Assembly: GCA_013399855.1 (NCBI GenBank) | Contig: VXAY01002462.1 | Location: 193,027-257,026, forward strand | Length of the DNA: 64,000 nucleotides | DNA from: Oxyruncus cristatus | Lineage: Eukaryota > Chordata > Aves > Passeriformes > Cotingidae | Direction of reading: 5' to 3' | Shown here: positions 1-11,451 of the stretch, in pieces | Layout: every line of letters starts with the position of its first letter | Numbering within the stretch: position 1 is the first letter of the stretch | Program-made: the position numbers and the translations under genes | The notes under the pieces: model-generated | Database searches by the model: none | What the model was told of the DNA's origin: nothing | Seen by the model: the letters and a program-made list of their open reading frames with translations, nothing else

Positions 1-458
1 CAAGTGCCATCGATCTGTCACCTACAGACAGGTGATAATTACAAAACCAAATAGCACAAAGATGATAAAAAAAGAAGACCTACTCCAGAAGGTGGGATAA
101 CCTCCTCACAGTAGGCCAGTGTTCACCATTGCTGAAGTTTTCCACCCAGCTTCATTCAGATTGGATTGAACCAGAAGCCAAAGAGGGACCATTATGCCAA
201 AGGCACTTTATCTTTTACTAAATGCTGGGTTTGATTTTAACAGACAGGATTTTCCAGCAATATGTTTTCACCAGGAAAATTCCCAACAAGCTGTTCTTAG
301 AAGAAAGCCAGTTTCCAGATCAGAAACCTAGATTAAATAATTTGAAAACATTTCCAAGAAACATCTATTTCTTTGACATATTTATTTTTGAATTTCAAAG
401 TCTTTCCTCAGCTACTTCTCATTAGTCTCCTACAGTTTTCTTGCTTGTTTGCTTTTTC

Positions 459-475
459 TTTTTTTTTTTTTTTTT
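459..475. repeat. Poly-T run
   Basis: This is an uninterrupted run of 17 T preceded by a T-rich lead-in. No retroposon body with target duplications is visible beside it, so it is recorded only as a homopolymer that is likely to vary in length. Confidence 0.9.
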
Positions 476-3087
476 AATGAGTTAGAAAAATCCCTGTCTC
501 CTCAACTACTAACGTATTCCGAAGAATACTCACTGGCACAAAGAATGACTTTCTGCCAGTAACACAAAGATTACAAAGACACAAAAACACTCTGGGCTTG
601 CAGACGGAGGGGCTGCAGATGGAAAGGCATGTAATTCACCTTATGGCTTTTTTGAGAACAGAAAGTAGAAACATTCAAATTTCTAACTCTAGCACTATTC
701 ATCAGCATTAAAACCCTACAGCACTACCTGCAGAGAGACTTGAGCTTGTTCTGCTTGTAGTTCCAAGCTGACAAGAAACCCACAGCTGTGGTTAGCAGGG
801 CACCAAGCCCAAGCTAATAAAGCTCAGCTGAGAAGCAGGGCATATTAGTTTAGGCCTGGTGCCATGCTAGTTTGCTATACAGCTTCTACTCAGCTCGGAG
901 CAAAGACAAAGCATGCTCTCATCTTCTTGAGAAAGATCACGTAGCCAGTACTTTAGACAAATACGAAAACATAACACAGGAGCACAAAGTCTTCAGTTTT
1001 GTGGACATACAGTATTTGGAAATGTCTTTACCCTTACAGGCAAATGTGCTTTGCCCATTGGTGGGTTATGCTCATTCCTGGTTCACTCCTGGGACCCAAC
1101 AGGTGCTTCTCCCCATGGAAATATGTCCCAGTAGAAAACTAAAAATGCCACAGCCAGTCAAAGATGCGGAGTTAAAAAAAATCCAAAGTACTTCATACAC
1201 ACATTTCACACATGTATTTCACTTAAGTGATCTACTATTTCAAGTTGCTGAAAAAAATCCATAGAAACAAGAGAAACCAGCAAGGTAAAGCCACTAGTGG
1301 GTCTCATGAGATCCTTGCATGGTACAATGAGATGTACTTCTGCTCTGAAATGTTACATATAATGATGTAATGTGGTGTTATGACATGCTCATGACATGTT
1401 TACAGCTGACTTCTCCACTCTGGTGTTTTAGAGAAGAGATGGCTGCAGTGGAGATGGGGAACGGGAACTGAGAAAACATCTGTCATCATTCGTGCTTTGG
1501 AGGTTAATGCCACTGGTCTGCAGCACTCAACTCTAGTTTGAAAGAATTATTAATATCCTGCCATGTTATTCACAGGAGTAAGAGCTGCCCCCAGAGCTGT
1601 TGCTCTTCCGAAAACTTGTTAGGTTTCATAAACTTTCTCAGACAGAAGCTTGCAAAGCACAAGACAGATAAAAATTGATATCAATATCTAAAGTATTATT
1701 ATTGTCTGCTGCGGATAACTTTCTTCTCTGGAAATTTGTCATATGTACTCCAGGAAACACAGGATCTCTCATAATTTTCTTCCAAAACAAAATTAACAGC
1801 AAGGGATTATAATGTCTTTGAATTAACACAACTGCTCACATTTCACTGCCAAGGAAGGAGTCTGCTTTATTCTTTACTGTCAGATCCATATGGTGGCATA
1901 TCTCTCACTTCTCATCTGTGGAAGAATAGCAAAGTAAAACTGCCAAGACTCACTGAATCTCTGAGGCAGCTGTCAAGTTAGCAGGTGTGCAGGTCTCTAA
2001 ATTGATTCACATCAAGCTGTCTGTTGACACCTATATGGCAGTCTGAGAGCTGCGAAGCTACATCCATCAAACAAGGTGCAGGCAAAAAGTATTCTTTTCT
2101 CAATGGTCTTACCTTGCATTACTACAGTATTCGAATTTTCAGACTAATGCCAGCTGCAGGCGCAAGGCATGGAAAATATCTACAGAGAAGCGCACTGGAT
2201 GTGTGACTACACCACCGAATTGGCATGCAGGAACTGGGCTCAGCCTCCTGTTCTGCCTCAGATTCCTGTGCAAGAGCAAATTCACTGAGCTCCTCTTCTC
2301 CCCTCAGTAAAGTGTTCCCCATACCGGCAGTGTTAGGAGAAAAAAAGTAGTGCGCACACAACAGGTGTTACATATATATGTAATGATTTACTGTCACAGC
2401 ATGTGAATACAGCATAAGATTTAGAAACAATCTCAGAATGAATTCTCAAAGCCATTAACTGTCAAACTATTCACACCTGCCAAGTCCAGACCCCCAGACC
2501 AATTCATAAGCATTCAGCAACTTCCCTCTTCGCCTGGGGACTTACTGTTGTTTTAGCATTGACTTCACTGCCTGCATGAGTATGATTGAAATCAGTTTGT
2601 CTGATTCCCACAAAAACCTTCGTAAAGAAGGGACACAGGCCTCTTATCTGGCATCAATCAAATGTCAAGAATGAGATTTTTGTAGCATTTACACAGTGTC
2701 ATAGATTGAGAGATATTCATGGGACTTGAAAAGCAAAGGCTTTGTTGACATTTTTCTAAATTCACTAAGGTAAAGGTATGTTTGCTCCATCCAAAGCTGG
2801 AGTGACAGCCTTGTGCTGGACTTTGTTTGCATGCATTCTTCCCATGCCATATACCTGTCTAATAACAACAGTTAGGCCTTAGCTCTGGCCCCATATACAC
2901 CCATTTCCAGCGTGCAGAGTTATTCTAGTCAGACTTCTGTCACAGTCAAGTGAAAGCAGAAATGGATTCCATCTCTATTTTTCATTTTTTAAAAAAAGGG
3001 TGAGGGAAAGAGAATGGGTTGAAAAACACCAAAAGCTCCAGATCAAGATCTAATCTGATAATTAAGGCCAGCTCTAAAAAAATTTAC

Positions 3088-3090
<3 letters not shown>

Positions 3091-3117
<27 letters not shown>
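3091..3117. repeat. (AAAAC)n microsatellite
   Basis: About five AAAAC units follow an A-rich lead-in and precede another A run at 3122. No SINE or processed-pseudogene body is recognisable upstream on either strand. Confidence 0.9.
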
Positions 3118-3118
<1 letters not shown>

Positions 3119-3707
3119 TGCAAAAAAAAGAAACCAACCCAAACATATAGGCTTGTGTTTCTTCTTTAAGGTCAGATTGGACTGGTCTTCCTCACAAGGA
3201 ATGGGAAAAAAAAATCCGTGACATTTCTATTTTACACCCTTTCACTTTGGCAAAGTTCATACCTCCCTGTTCTCCACTTTTCTCCTTGAAAATTTTGTGA
3301 ACTTCAAAATTTTGGTCTAGAAAATGGGTAAAAAACTACTTGTTCTGGAGTCCTAAACTAAAATCTTTTTCATTGTAGAGTGAATATCTTTATTAAAAAA
3401 ATAATTAATAATAACCACAAACATACAAATTTTTAGTAAGAGAGGTCAATTTTCAATTTTGTATACAATTCTGGAAGAAAAAATGTCAATGTGGAGACCT
3501 TTACTCCGTTATAAAACTGTTTAATAGCCCTTCATATCCATCTACATTCTTCTACTAATTATGAAACGAACAATTGAATTTCACAGTACTCTTTCTGTTC
3601 TGATATTTACAAGGAGCTAGATGACTGATTTTATATACTGCAGATTCAAAAATTACTGTTGGACTTCACATAGTCATTTAAATGCCAAGTTTTTTAAAGG
3701 CCTCACA

Positions 3708-3800
3708 AATGTCTTGGATTTGTAGTTCATGAAAAGTTTCATTCTTTGAAAGACTCTGAACAGTCTTGCCAGGGAAGTGGTGGTAAAATGGTTTTAGCAC
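3708..3800 (+). mobile_element. Decayed CR1 LINE 3' fragment
   Basis: The stretch aligns by eye with the CR1 3' untranslated region. A GTCTTGGATTTG..GAAAAGTTT segment corresponds to the family's 'ttggatattaggaaaaagtttctt' block. It is followed by AACAGTCTTGCCAGGGAAGTGGTGG, written here as AACAGTCTTG then CCAGGGAAGTGGTGG, which is the usual 'aacaggcttcccagggaagtggtgg' block. Similarity fades after about 3800 and there is no intact terminal repeat. This is an old copy of no coding value. The assignment rests on remembered consensus and is moderate. Confidence 0.5.
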
Positions 3801-4683
3801 TTCTGTGAAAACTGTAGCACAGATGATTAGAGATTATAATACACTGAAGGCCTTGGAGAGTACATTAGATATTAACAACATTTGAAAGCTTAACTAGAAG
3901 CTGGTAAGAGAAAACCAAACACAAATCCCTCTCTCCTTTTCCTTTCCCACTACAGTTCAGTCTTTTCACACCCACAAAACATAAACAAAATAAGAATGAA
4001 AATACTTTGTTCCAGAGTGGCTGTTATGTTGCCTCGAAAGATTCAGCAGTCTGGTTAACATCACCCATATGGCAGAATAATGACTTAAGGCTACAGAACT
4101 GGAAACGTCATGAGGTTCTGCCATGGCATATCCCAGACTTTTAAATTATTAAAAGCTTCAGAATTGGGGTTCAGTATTTCCTAGGGAAACACAATACTTC
4201 GTGCAGTATTGTTTATTAATTAACGACTGAATTTTTGTTAGATTTTTTTGTTTTTGCAAGTTTTTGTACATGTTTTTCTGCTGACTTCTGGGCAAGTCTG
4301 TAACTCAAATAATTGGATTTCCAGCCTTTTTGAAGACAACAGTTCATATTGGTCATCTTACTGGTGGACCTAAGAGGTTATCCTCCTGAAGGTGGTTGGG
4401 GTGCTGTTCTGGCATGCACTGGCGAGTAAACATGAAATGTCTTTTCAAGGCATCATATTTATGGGGATACAGGCAGAGAATTCCTGCTAGACCAGAAACA
4501 GGCTAGAAAACAAAAGATAGGATTAAGCGGTGAGTTCTCTATGCAGCAGACATCAGCCAGACCACTGAAATGGTGCACTGCTTAATAAATATGTGATATC
4601 TGTAAAAAGGTGGGGAAGGAACAAGCCAGCACTTACAGGTGATTTGGTTATTTAGGGCTTGGTCCAGGCTCAAGCAGACTAAT
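3801..4683. other. Non-coding DNA, no feature seen
   Basis: This is AT-rich unique-looking DNA between two CR1 pieces. It has no open frame worth naming, no simple repeat and no recognisable RNA. Confidence 0.55.
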
Positions 4684-5290
4684 CATGGAACCACAGAATC
4701 ATTAAGGTCGGAAAAGACCTCTGTGATCACTGAGTCCAACTCCATCACAACTGTGTTCACCACTAAACCTTGTCCCTGAGTGCCATATCAACATGCCATT
4801 TGAACATTTCCCAAGATGGGGATTCCATCACTACTCTGGGCAGCCCACCCCAATGCCTGACCACCCCTTTGGTGAAGAAATCTGTTATTAATATCCAACC
4901 TACCCCCCTCCCCCAACTCAACTTGAGGCCCTTTCCTCTGGTCCTGCCACTTGTTATCTGGGAGAAGAGCCCGACCCCCATCTGGCTACACCCTGCTTGC
5001 AGGCAGTTGTAGAGAGCAATAAGGTCTCCCTGAGCCTCCTTTTCTTCAGGCTAAAAAACCACAGCTCCCTCAGTTGCCCCTCATATGACTTGTGCTCCAG
5101 AAGTCACCAATTCTGTTGCCCTTCTTTGGACATGCTCCAGCATCTCAACGTCTTTCTTGTAGTGAGAGGCCCAAAACTGAACACAGGATTCAAGGTGTGG
5201 CCTCACCAGTGCCAAGTACAGGGGGACAATCACTGCCCTAGTCCTTCTGGCCACACCATTGCTGACACAAGCCAAGATGTCATTTCTTGA
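4684..5290 (-). mobile_element. CR1 LINE, 5'-truncated
   Basis: CR1 elements are non-LTR retrotransposons that spread by target-primed reverse transcription and usually land 5'-truncated. The minus strand carries the last part of the reverse-transcriptase ORF and the full 3' untranslated region. The end reads, on the plus strand, CAGAATCATTAAGGTCGG followed by AAAAGACC, the reverse complement of the CR1 terminus. A minus-strand frame (5081-5275) encodes [14 protein letters not shown] and [10 protein letters not shown], the conserved C-terminal RT region of CR1. Characteristic blocks such as CTGAACACAGGATTCAAGGT and GTGGCCTCACCAGTGCC are easily seen. The element is truncated at about 5290. It is degraded and not mobile. 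Confidence 0.92.
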
Positions 5291-8200
5291 CTAATATGTC
5301 AAGAAAACCAGAAACACAATGGTAAACTCAAGTGTAAAACAGAAAAAACACCCTTTTGAAAAGCAAAAAGTTAAATATAACCTGGTCTTATGCTTGAGAG
5401 CATTCTAACAGACATTTCAGTTCAAAGAGAGAGAGTGTGAGACATGGCAGGGAGCTTGGAGAAAGCCTTTTGTCCAGAGGCAGCCAAGAACAAAGGAAAT
5501 GTTGGGCTTCCTGAGGAAGGGGAGGACTTACTATCTCAGCAAGGACATTGCAGGATAGAGGTAGGTTTAGCCAAGAGGCAGAGCTTCTCCTGTCAAGCAA
5601 GTTTGTAAAGCCCGGAATCATTACATTAGAAAGATGATGGGTAGTCTGGGATTTGATAGAAATGTATAGAATGTGGTATGTATGGAGAAGACTGGATAGG
5701 ACCTTTCTTTATTCTGTCCTGGACTCTGCAGTCAGGTAAATATCCAGAGCATCTACATGAACTGCTTCTCCGTAGAGCACTGTATTAAAATGAAAAGCAC
5801 ACTGTCCCAAAAGATGGAGATGCTGAAGCATAATCAGGATTCAAATCCTGTTATGTGGAAAATACATAGTTATCAATAACAGAAATGCTTTTGGAAGAGA
5901 TAGTGTATTCTACTCTTTCAAGTACAAACCAATTGTAAGATACTGCAATTAAAACTATGCACAGGCAAGATCAGGCTAGCTGCTTGCTGAAAAGTTCATG
6001 AACCTCCTTCAGGATCCAGCTGGTGAATTTGCAAATGCAAAGCCTGCAAAAGCAAAGTGTGCTGAAGCTATTTTCTCATTGAAGCAGGAGGTATAGGAAG
6101 ATTCTGTGAAGCAAAATCAATTTAAAAAAGAAAGTAACTCAAACTCCCACAGTTCTGTATGAGCTGTTTTTCTGATCTCTTAGTCAGCCTCCCTTTTTAG
6201 TTTTCCTCAGTGTTCTGGGATGCATGATTTAATATTTCAAATTCATTGCCTTTCTGATCTACGTTTATCAGGCACTTTGAAGTCAGACATAGTGACACCT
6301 TTTCAAAATGACTTAGACAGAAACAATTGCCTACATTTTTTGCTATGCATATGAAAATTTGTAAGAACAAATCATTCCCTGTGCTTTAAAAAGTGACCTA
6401 GAAATATATTTGGCAAAAAGCATTTCTGCATCTGAGAAATAAACTCAGAGAGAAAATCACTTCTTTTAAGAAACCATCTTTAGAAAATTTAGCAAGTGCT
6501 ACTTTGTGTGCCCAAATTCTTTAGAAACCATTTATCCAAGCAATAGTTGAAAATAATTATCCAACCACATGCTTACAAAGAAGGCAAGATGTCAAGGAGA
6601 TAATATCTTTCAAGTCCATATACCTGGAGAAAGCAGACAAGCTTTCAGGCGTACAAGCCTTTCCCCAGCTCATTTTTTCTCTGAACTTTATAAGTTGGTG
6701 TAATAAAAAGAAACCATTTACATCCCAAAACTATCACAGCTACAACACTGATACCAATACTCACAAAGCTGAAGTCTGAAAAGGCATACTGCATATGGAT
6801 GTAAGATGTCAGATAAAAACTCCTATAGTGTAGTGGTGAGAAAAAAAAAAACCAAAGTTTTACCAGCAAATATTTCTACAAAAGTGTGTGTTAAAGTTCT
6901 ACCTTTAAGATCTTCTTGGTGAAAATGAAAACCTGACAGGATTTTTTAGTTTTATTTCATTTTTTGACTGTTGATGTTAATAGGAATGTCCTGTTCAAAG
7001 TACTTCCATGCCAAGCAAAAAAAAAAGACAGACACAGGGGTGACTGGATGCTGCAGATTCCTCACAGTTATAAATGAAACACCGGAAAACACATCTGGGA
7101 GCCACATTGCTGAAGGCTGAACAAAATGAAGCTAATGATCTGAGAGCCAAAACAGGACTAGGACTGCAGGGAGATAGAGCCCTGAATATGCAGTAAACCA
7201 GAAATGTGAAGTATCATGTCTACCTCCAGCATCTGCAGTTGAGAGACTCCAAATTTGCCAGAACTGTTTTCAATATAAATGCATCTGATCTTGTTTACTT
7301 CTACCAGACATGCAATGAGGGGAGACAGCAAAATGCTGGAGAAAATTGTAGCTTTGCGTCTCAATATTCTCCCATGCCTTACCTGACTTAATGCTGAAAT
7401 AACAACATCACTTGGGTGCCTGCCTCAGACAAAATAATTACAGGTCACAGGACCTGCTCAACAGCACTGTTCGAACTCTTGCAAAAGTATGTTATACGTG
7501 GACTGTGAACAATTCCTGCATTTGAGGCATCACAGACCTTTGTTTAGGTATGTCTGAAGAACAAAACCTGACTGACTGCTTGGAAGTGTCACCCAAGAGT
7601 TTTCTTCCTCCAGAAAAGGCCTTGTGGACTGCAGAAGGGCTGCTGCTCACTGTGATGCTTACCCACATATGTGTAACTGATGTCAGTGATGGAAGAAATC
7701 ATCTCTCATTTGTTCTTGGAAAGCATCTTACCTAGGTAAGAGTTTTCTGCTACATGGGATACTTACTTATACCTTCTTTTAAAGATCCTGTAAGATTGAT
7801 TGTTGCTTTCACCCGTGCTCTGTTCTTCCTCAAATCTCCACCGTTTTCACATGTGAACAGAGCCATGAGAGGAAGACACTAAACTCAATTCTGTGTGGCT
7901 TCAGCTTCACTGCCCCCTTTGCACAGACATCCTCTGCAGCCCTCGGTGAGGATCATCCAGCTGTGCCTGCTCGGAGCATTTCCGGAGTCACAAAAAGACC
8001 TGCAGGCCCACCGGCTGCTCCATCTCAGCAGACCACCAAGGCATCAAGATGGCTGCCCGCAGTGCCACAGGATGGACATCAACTGGTTAGAGAAGTAGCT
8101 CTTGTTTGTGTTGTTGCTGTTGCTAAAGGGCAGCTGACTTCTCCCATTTCCATCTGCAAGAAGACGAGTCCTCATCATGCTCTGGGTCTCACTGGGACAA

Positions 8201-8974
8201 GGTGGCTGCTCTTCCCGTGGTTGCAGCATGCCACATCTTCTTTGCGCTTTCCAAGGAAATCTCCAGGCGTGAGATCAGAGCTTGCTTTGTACTGCTACGT
8301 GCAGATTCAATCTGGAAACAGTCTGTCCGCCCCAGCAGATGCAGCGCCACAAGCACAGCAGCATCTGTCGGCAACTGACTTGGACAAGAAGCTGCCAGGT
8401 ACTGTAAACCTTGAACTTAGTGGAGACTCCTGACACAGAACAAAGCCACACCCAAACTGTGGAGTGAAGCCGAAGTATATCTACAATTATGAAGTAATTA
8501 AGGGAAAAATCATTTAGCACAGACTGTGGAAGGGATGGTAAAAACAACTGAGCAGATAGAGAGATATGACACTGTTTGAATGCCACCAGGTGCCAAGACA
8601 ATTTTGTCAGTGGCTCTTCTGTCTGTAGAGTAAGCTGTTGGGTTTGGGCTTTTTTCCTTTTCGAAGTTTCTCTCAGAAGCAATAGCTCCATAGAGCACAG
8701 CCTCTTATTTTGTTATGCAGCCTTCCAGAACAATGAGGCCCAACAAGCTACATCACTGAAAATAATAAATATCTTTAATTGAAAAAGATTGTGGGTTTTT
8801 GTTTCATTTTTAAAAAAAAAGCCAATTGCCACTCCCAGGATACTTCAGTCAGCACTCCAGAAATGCAGACAAATTAGAAACCATGAGAAACCAAATCAAA
8901 TGTTAAGTAGCTGAAAAGGGGGTTCAGCTGGGTAAAAAAATGGAAAGAAGTAACTGTTATGTGTGCAGTTTAGC
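5291..8974. other. Non-coding DNA, several chance ORFs
   Basis: No exon is recognised. The section 7.5-8.8 kb is somewhat richer in open frames (7550-7735, 7963-8433 plus; 8275-8691 minus). None has a known domain, and overlapping frames on opposite strands of similar length argue for chance. A GT-donor-like CTAG|GTAAGAG sits at about 7733-7742. An AATAAA-like motif occurs at about 8764. Confidence 0.5.
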
Positions 8975-9190
8975 TGAGCAATGACTGAGGGGACATATGT
9001 TAACTGGCTACAAGCATCTGTTAGAAATAAACAGCTAGCAGAGGAATAACAAGCTAGGATAGTAAAAGAGCAACAGCTAGAAATAACAACCCTAAGAAAG
9101 GCAAAATTTAGACTAAATATCTTTTTTTTTTTTTTTTACCATAACAGGTCCTAGGAAATAGAATATTCCCAGAGACCACAGTAGAAACTC
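8975..9190 (+). mobile_element. Ancient decayed CR1 LINE fragment
   Basis: Several spaced blocks match the 3' region of old CR1 families in order. First is GGGGACATATGTTAAC with TACAAGCATCTG, the 'tctacaagtatctgaa' block. Then come AGAAAGGCAAAATTTAGACT followed by AAATAT, the 'caaatttagactgaatat' block. After a 16-base T run (9122-9137) comes GGAAATAGAATATTCCCAGA followed by GACCACAGTAGAAACTC, the 'ggaacaggatgcccagagaggctgtagaaactc' block. No terminal repeat is recognisable. Each block is diverged, so support comes from colinearity rather than identity. The element is inactive. Confidence 0.5.
9122..9137. repeat. Poly-T run inside CR1 remnant
   Basis: There are sixteen consecutive T at the point where the CR1 family has a short 'aggaaaaactttttaac' type segment. 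It probably grew from that block by slippage. Confidence 0.85.
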
Positions 9191-11410
9191 TTTTGCATAG
9201 TACACACAGTTTTATCTCCTCCCAGTGTAAAGTCAGTCATTATGGAGGACAAAATCTTGCACTGTTAATCTCAGAAACCAGAGAGAATTTCTTTCTGTGA
9301 GCATCATCTTCCAGATAAAGAGCCTGCTAGTTGCAAGGAATGTTATTGCAGAAATCACTTCAGAAAGTTATCTATTGCTTATGTAAGATAAAACCAAAAC
9401 CAACCAAGCAGGAAAATAAACAAGAAGTGGCCTGTTTATCAGACTGCTAACGCTGAAGTAATTTTGCACATTTTCTGTCCTCTTTTTTAGGGCAGAGTCT
9501 TTTTTGTTTGTTTGTTTTTTAAATTAAAACTACATCCCACTGTGCCCCAAATCCCAGGATGTTTTAGCACCATTGACCTCTCTGAAATTTTTCCAGTGTC
9601 TCAGGACCCTTGAGCTTGTATCTCTCCTGCTATTGGTTAAGCAAAAACCAGGTGTATATTCTCTAGGGTCATCTCAGTGGATTTATATTTACGAATGACA
9701 ATTTCTGGATGATATTCAAACATTCCTCTGGATCCGTGTCATCTTGGCAAACAGCTATAGATGCACATACTGACCTGTATCTCTTCATCTGCTCTGTGTT
9801 TTGCTCAGCCCTGTAACCACAGCCAGTATATGGATTTCATCACACAGAGGTGCCAAGTCTCTGCAGAATTAGAAAAGAGGAAAAGTGTGTGATTCATCCT
9901 GAAAAAGACCAGATGTAATGTTCCCATTACCTGTTACAGTGAACACATTACCATTTCAAAACTGTCTTGATTTTTAGGGGTTGCACTGGCAGCTTCATAG
10001 CTTTTCATTATCATTTAGAATTCCTCCCAAAAAACGTCTTTTTTCCTATGGTGGATACACAGGGAAGCAGCCTAAGCAGCTTTCACCTTGAGCCAACCTT
10101 TTAAGTTTACTCTTCAACATCTGCATTATGATAAGATTCCCCAAAGGGAGTCTTCATGACTTTGTGAAACTTAACCAAAATGCTGTAAAATAAGCCCAAT
10201 TGCTAAACACCAAAGTAGTTCTAGAATGTGCTACACAGCACATAAAAAGAAGTAAATCAAGCTTCTCTCCACAGGTTATGCCTCTATGTTCAGCTTAGAC
10301 TTAGGCCAAGGAATAGGGCTGAGTGTTCAAGCTGACTACTGATGTGGTTTATACATCTCCCCATATTTATAAAAATCCTTTCTCCTTCCTCTGCACCCAC
10401 CCAGAAGCTTCCCATACTGCCTCTCATGTGCCCAATTTTATATAATTCAGTGATGACAATACTTAGGAATGTTTAAGCAATCCCTTCCATGACAGCATCT
10501 TTTATGCAAGCTTATATTTTCCCTTTCCCTTGGCTTGAAAATATAAAACATAGGATACCATACTTCAGTAGTTGCAGACAAGCCATCTGCTCCCCAAAAC
10601 ACAGCAGTTGAATGCTTCAGTCATTTAAGAACTGCTGATAGTTTATACATAACTTCCTTCAAAATAAATACCCACAAGGACAAAAAAAAAAAAAAAAAAA
10701 GAGAAATGTGTCTATCCCGTTACATACATGCATTTGATACATGATCTAATATCCCATAAAGCTGACTTCAGTGACTTACTCGAGGAAGAACAAATGAAAA
10801 TGAAGGGTTCGCACAAGTAGTGCAGAAACCCTTCAATCTGTAAGAAATGAAGCTGACAATACATTCAAATCCTTCCAAGAGTATTTACAGAGCTACTGTC
10901 TGATGTGTTCCACAGACTGAATCACAGAGTCAAGGTACGTGAGCTGGTTAGCATGACATGTTATTTTGCCTGGAATACTGTTTCTTTTGGTACCACTACA
11001 TATTTGCACTAAACCAAAGATATCAATTTCCTGTGAGTTTGTGGGTACACATGAAAGTGACCTTGTCTGGCACATAGCAAATCTCCACTTCGCTTATATT
11101 CATGTTTAACCACTGCTGAGTCCGGGGCCACCAGCTTATGCCTGGACTGAGATCATAGAAATATTGGAGCTCGCATCAAAGCTGACCAGAAGCTTGAGAC
11201 AATCAACACAATGACCTCAGTAAGAGAGGGTATGAGTACAACAAGCTTCACCTGATGCTTTTACATAGAAAGCCAGGCCATCTGAACAGGGATTTCAGCA
11301 CTTCACCTCACTGCTGCCTACCACAGCATGACACACCAAAGAAAAAAAAAAAGAAAAAAAAATCTTTCTTATCTATAATGTCTACTAAAAAACCAGACAG
11401 AATTAGAGTC
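9191..11410. other. Non-coding DNA with one poly-A run
   Basis: No exon or recognised repeat body is visible. A 19-base A run lies at 10,682-10,700, but the flanks show no retroposed gene. A minus-strand frame at 10,893-11,075 (60 codons) has no known domain. A patchy A-rich tract (about 11,338-11,362) lies just before the next CR1 tail. Confidence 0.5.
10682..10700. repeat. Poly-A run
   Basis: This is a 19-base uninterrupted A run. AATAAA occurs just upstream (within AAAATAAATACCC), as in a retroposed tail. I could not recognise any transcript body upstream on the plus strand, so retroposition is unproven. Confidence 0.85.
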
Positions 11411-11451
11411 AAAGAATCATTAAGGTTGGAAAAGATCTCTCAGATCATTGA
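11411..11451 (-). mobile_element. CR1 LINE 3' tail stub
   Basis: The plus strand reads AGAATCATTAAGGTTGGAAA followed by AGATCTCTCAGATCATTGA, the reverse complement of a CR1 3' terminus. Only about 40 bp remain, so this is an extreme 5' truncation or a remnant. Confidence 0.65.

Larger units (their letters stand above)
1..3707. other. Non-coding DNA, no gene recognised
   Basis: I see no exon or RNA gene here. The longest open frame (872-1264, plus, 130 codons) begins at a TTG codon and has no recognisable domain, so I treat it as chance. Simple sequence is limited to a 17-base T run (459-475) and an AAAAC tract near 3.1 kb. Base composition is AT-rich throughout with few CpGs. Confidence 0.6.

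Noticed and set aside
872..1264. 130-codon plus-strand frame
   Set aside because: It begins with TTG, lacks any recognisable domain or splice context, and lies in ordinary AT-rich DNA. Most likely chance.
5081..5275. 64-codon minus-strand frame considered as a gene
   Set aside because: It is the C-terminal reverse-transcriptase fragment of the CR1 element and is reported as part of that element.
7963..8433. 156-codon plus-strand frame, the longest in the window
   Set aside because: No domain is recognised, and large frames overlap it on the opposite strand (8044-8229, 8189-8374, 8275-8691). This is typical of locally stop-poor, GC-richer DNA rather than a gene.
10682..10700. Poly-A run as the tail of a processed pseudogene or SINE
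   Set aside because: No recognisable transcript or SINE body lies upstream, and no target-site duplication was seen.
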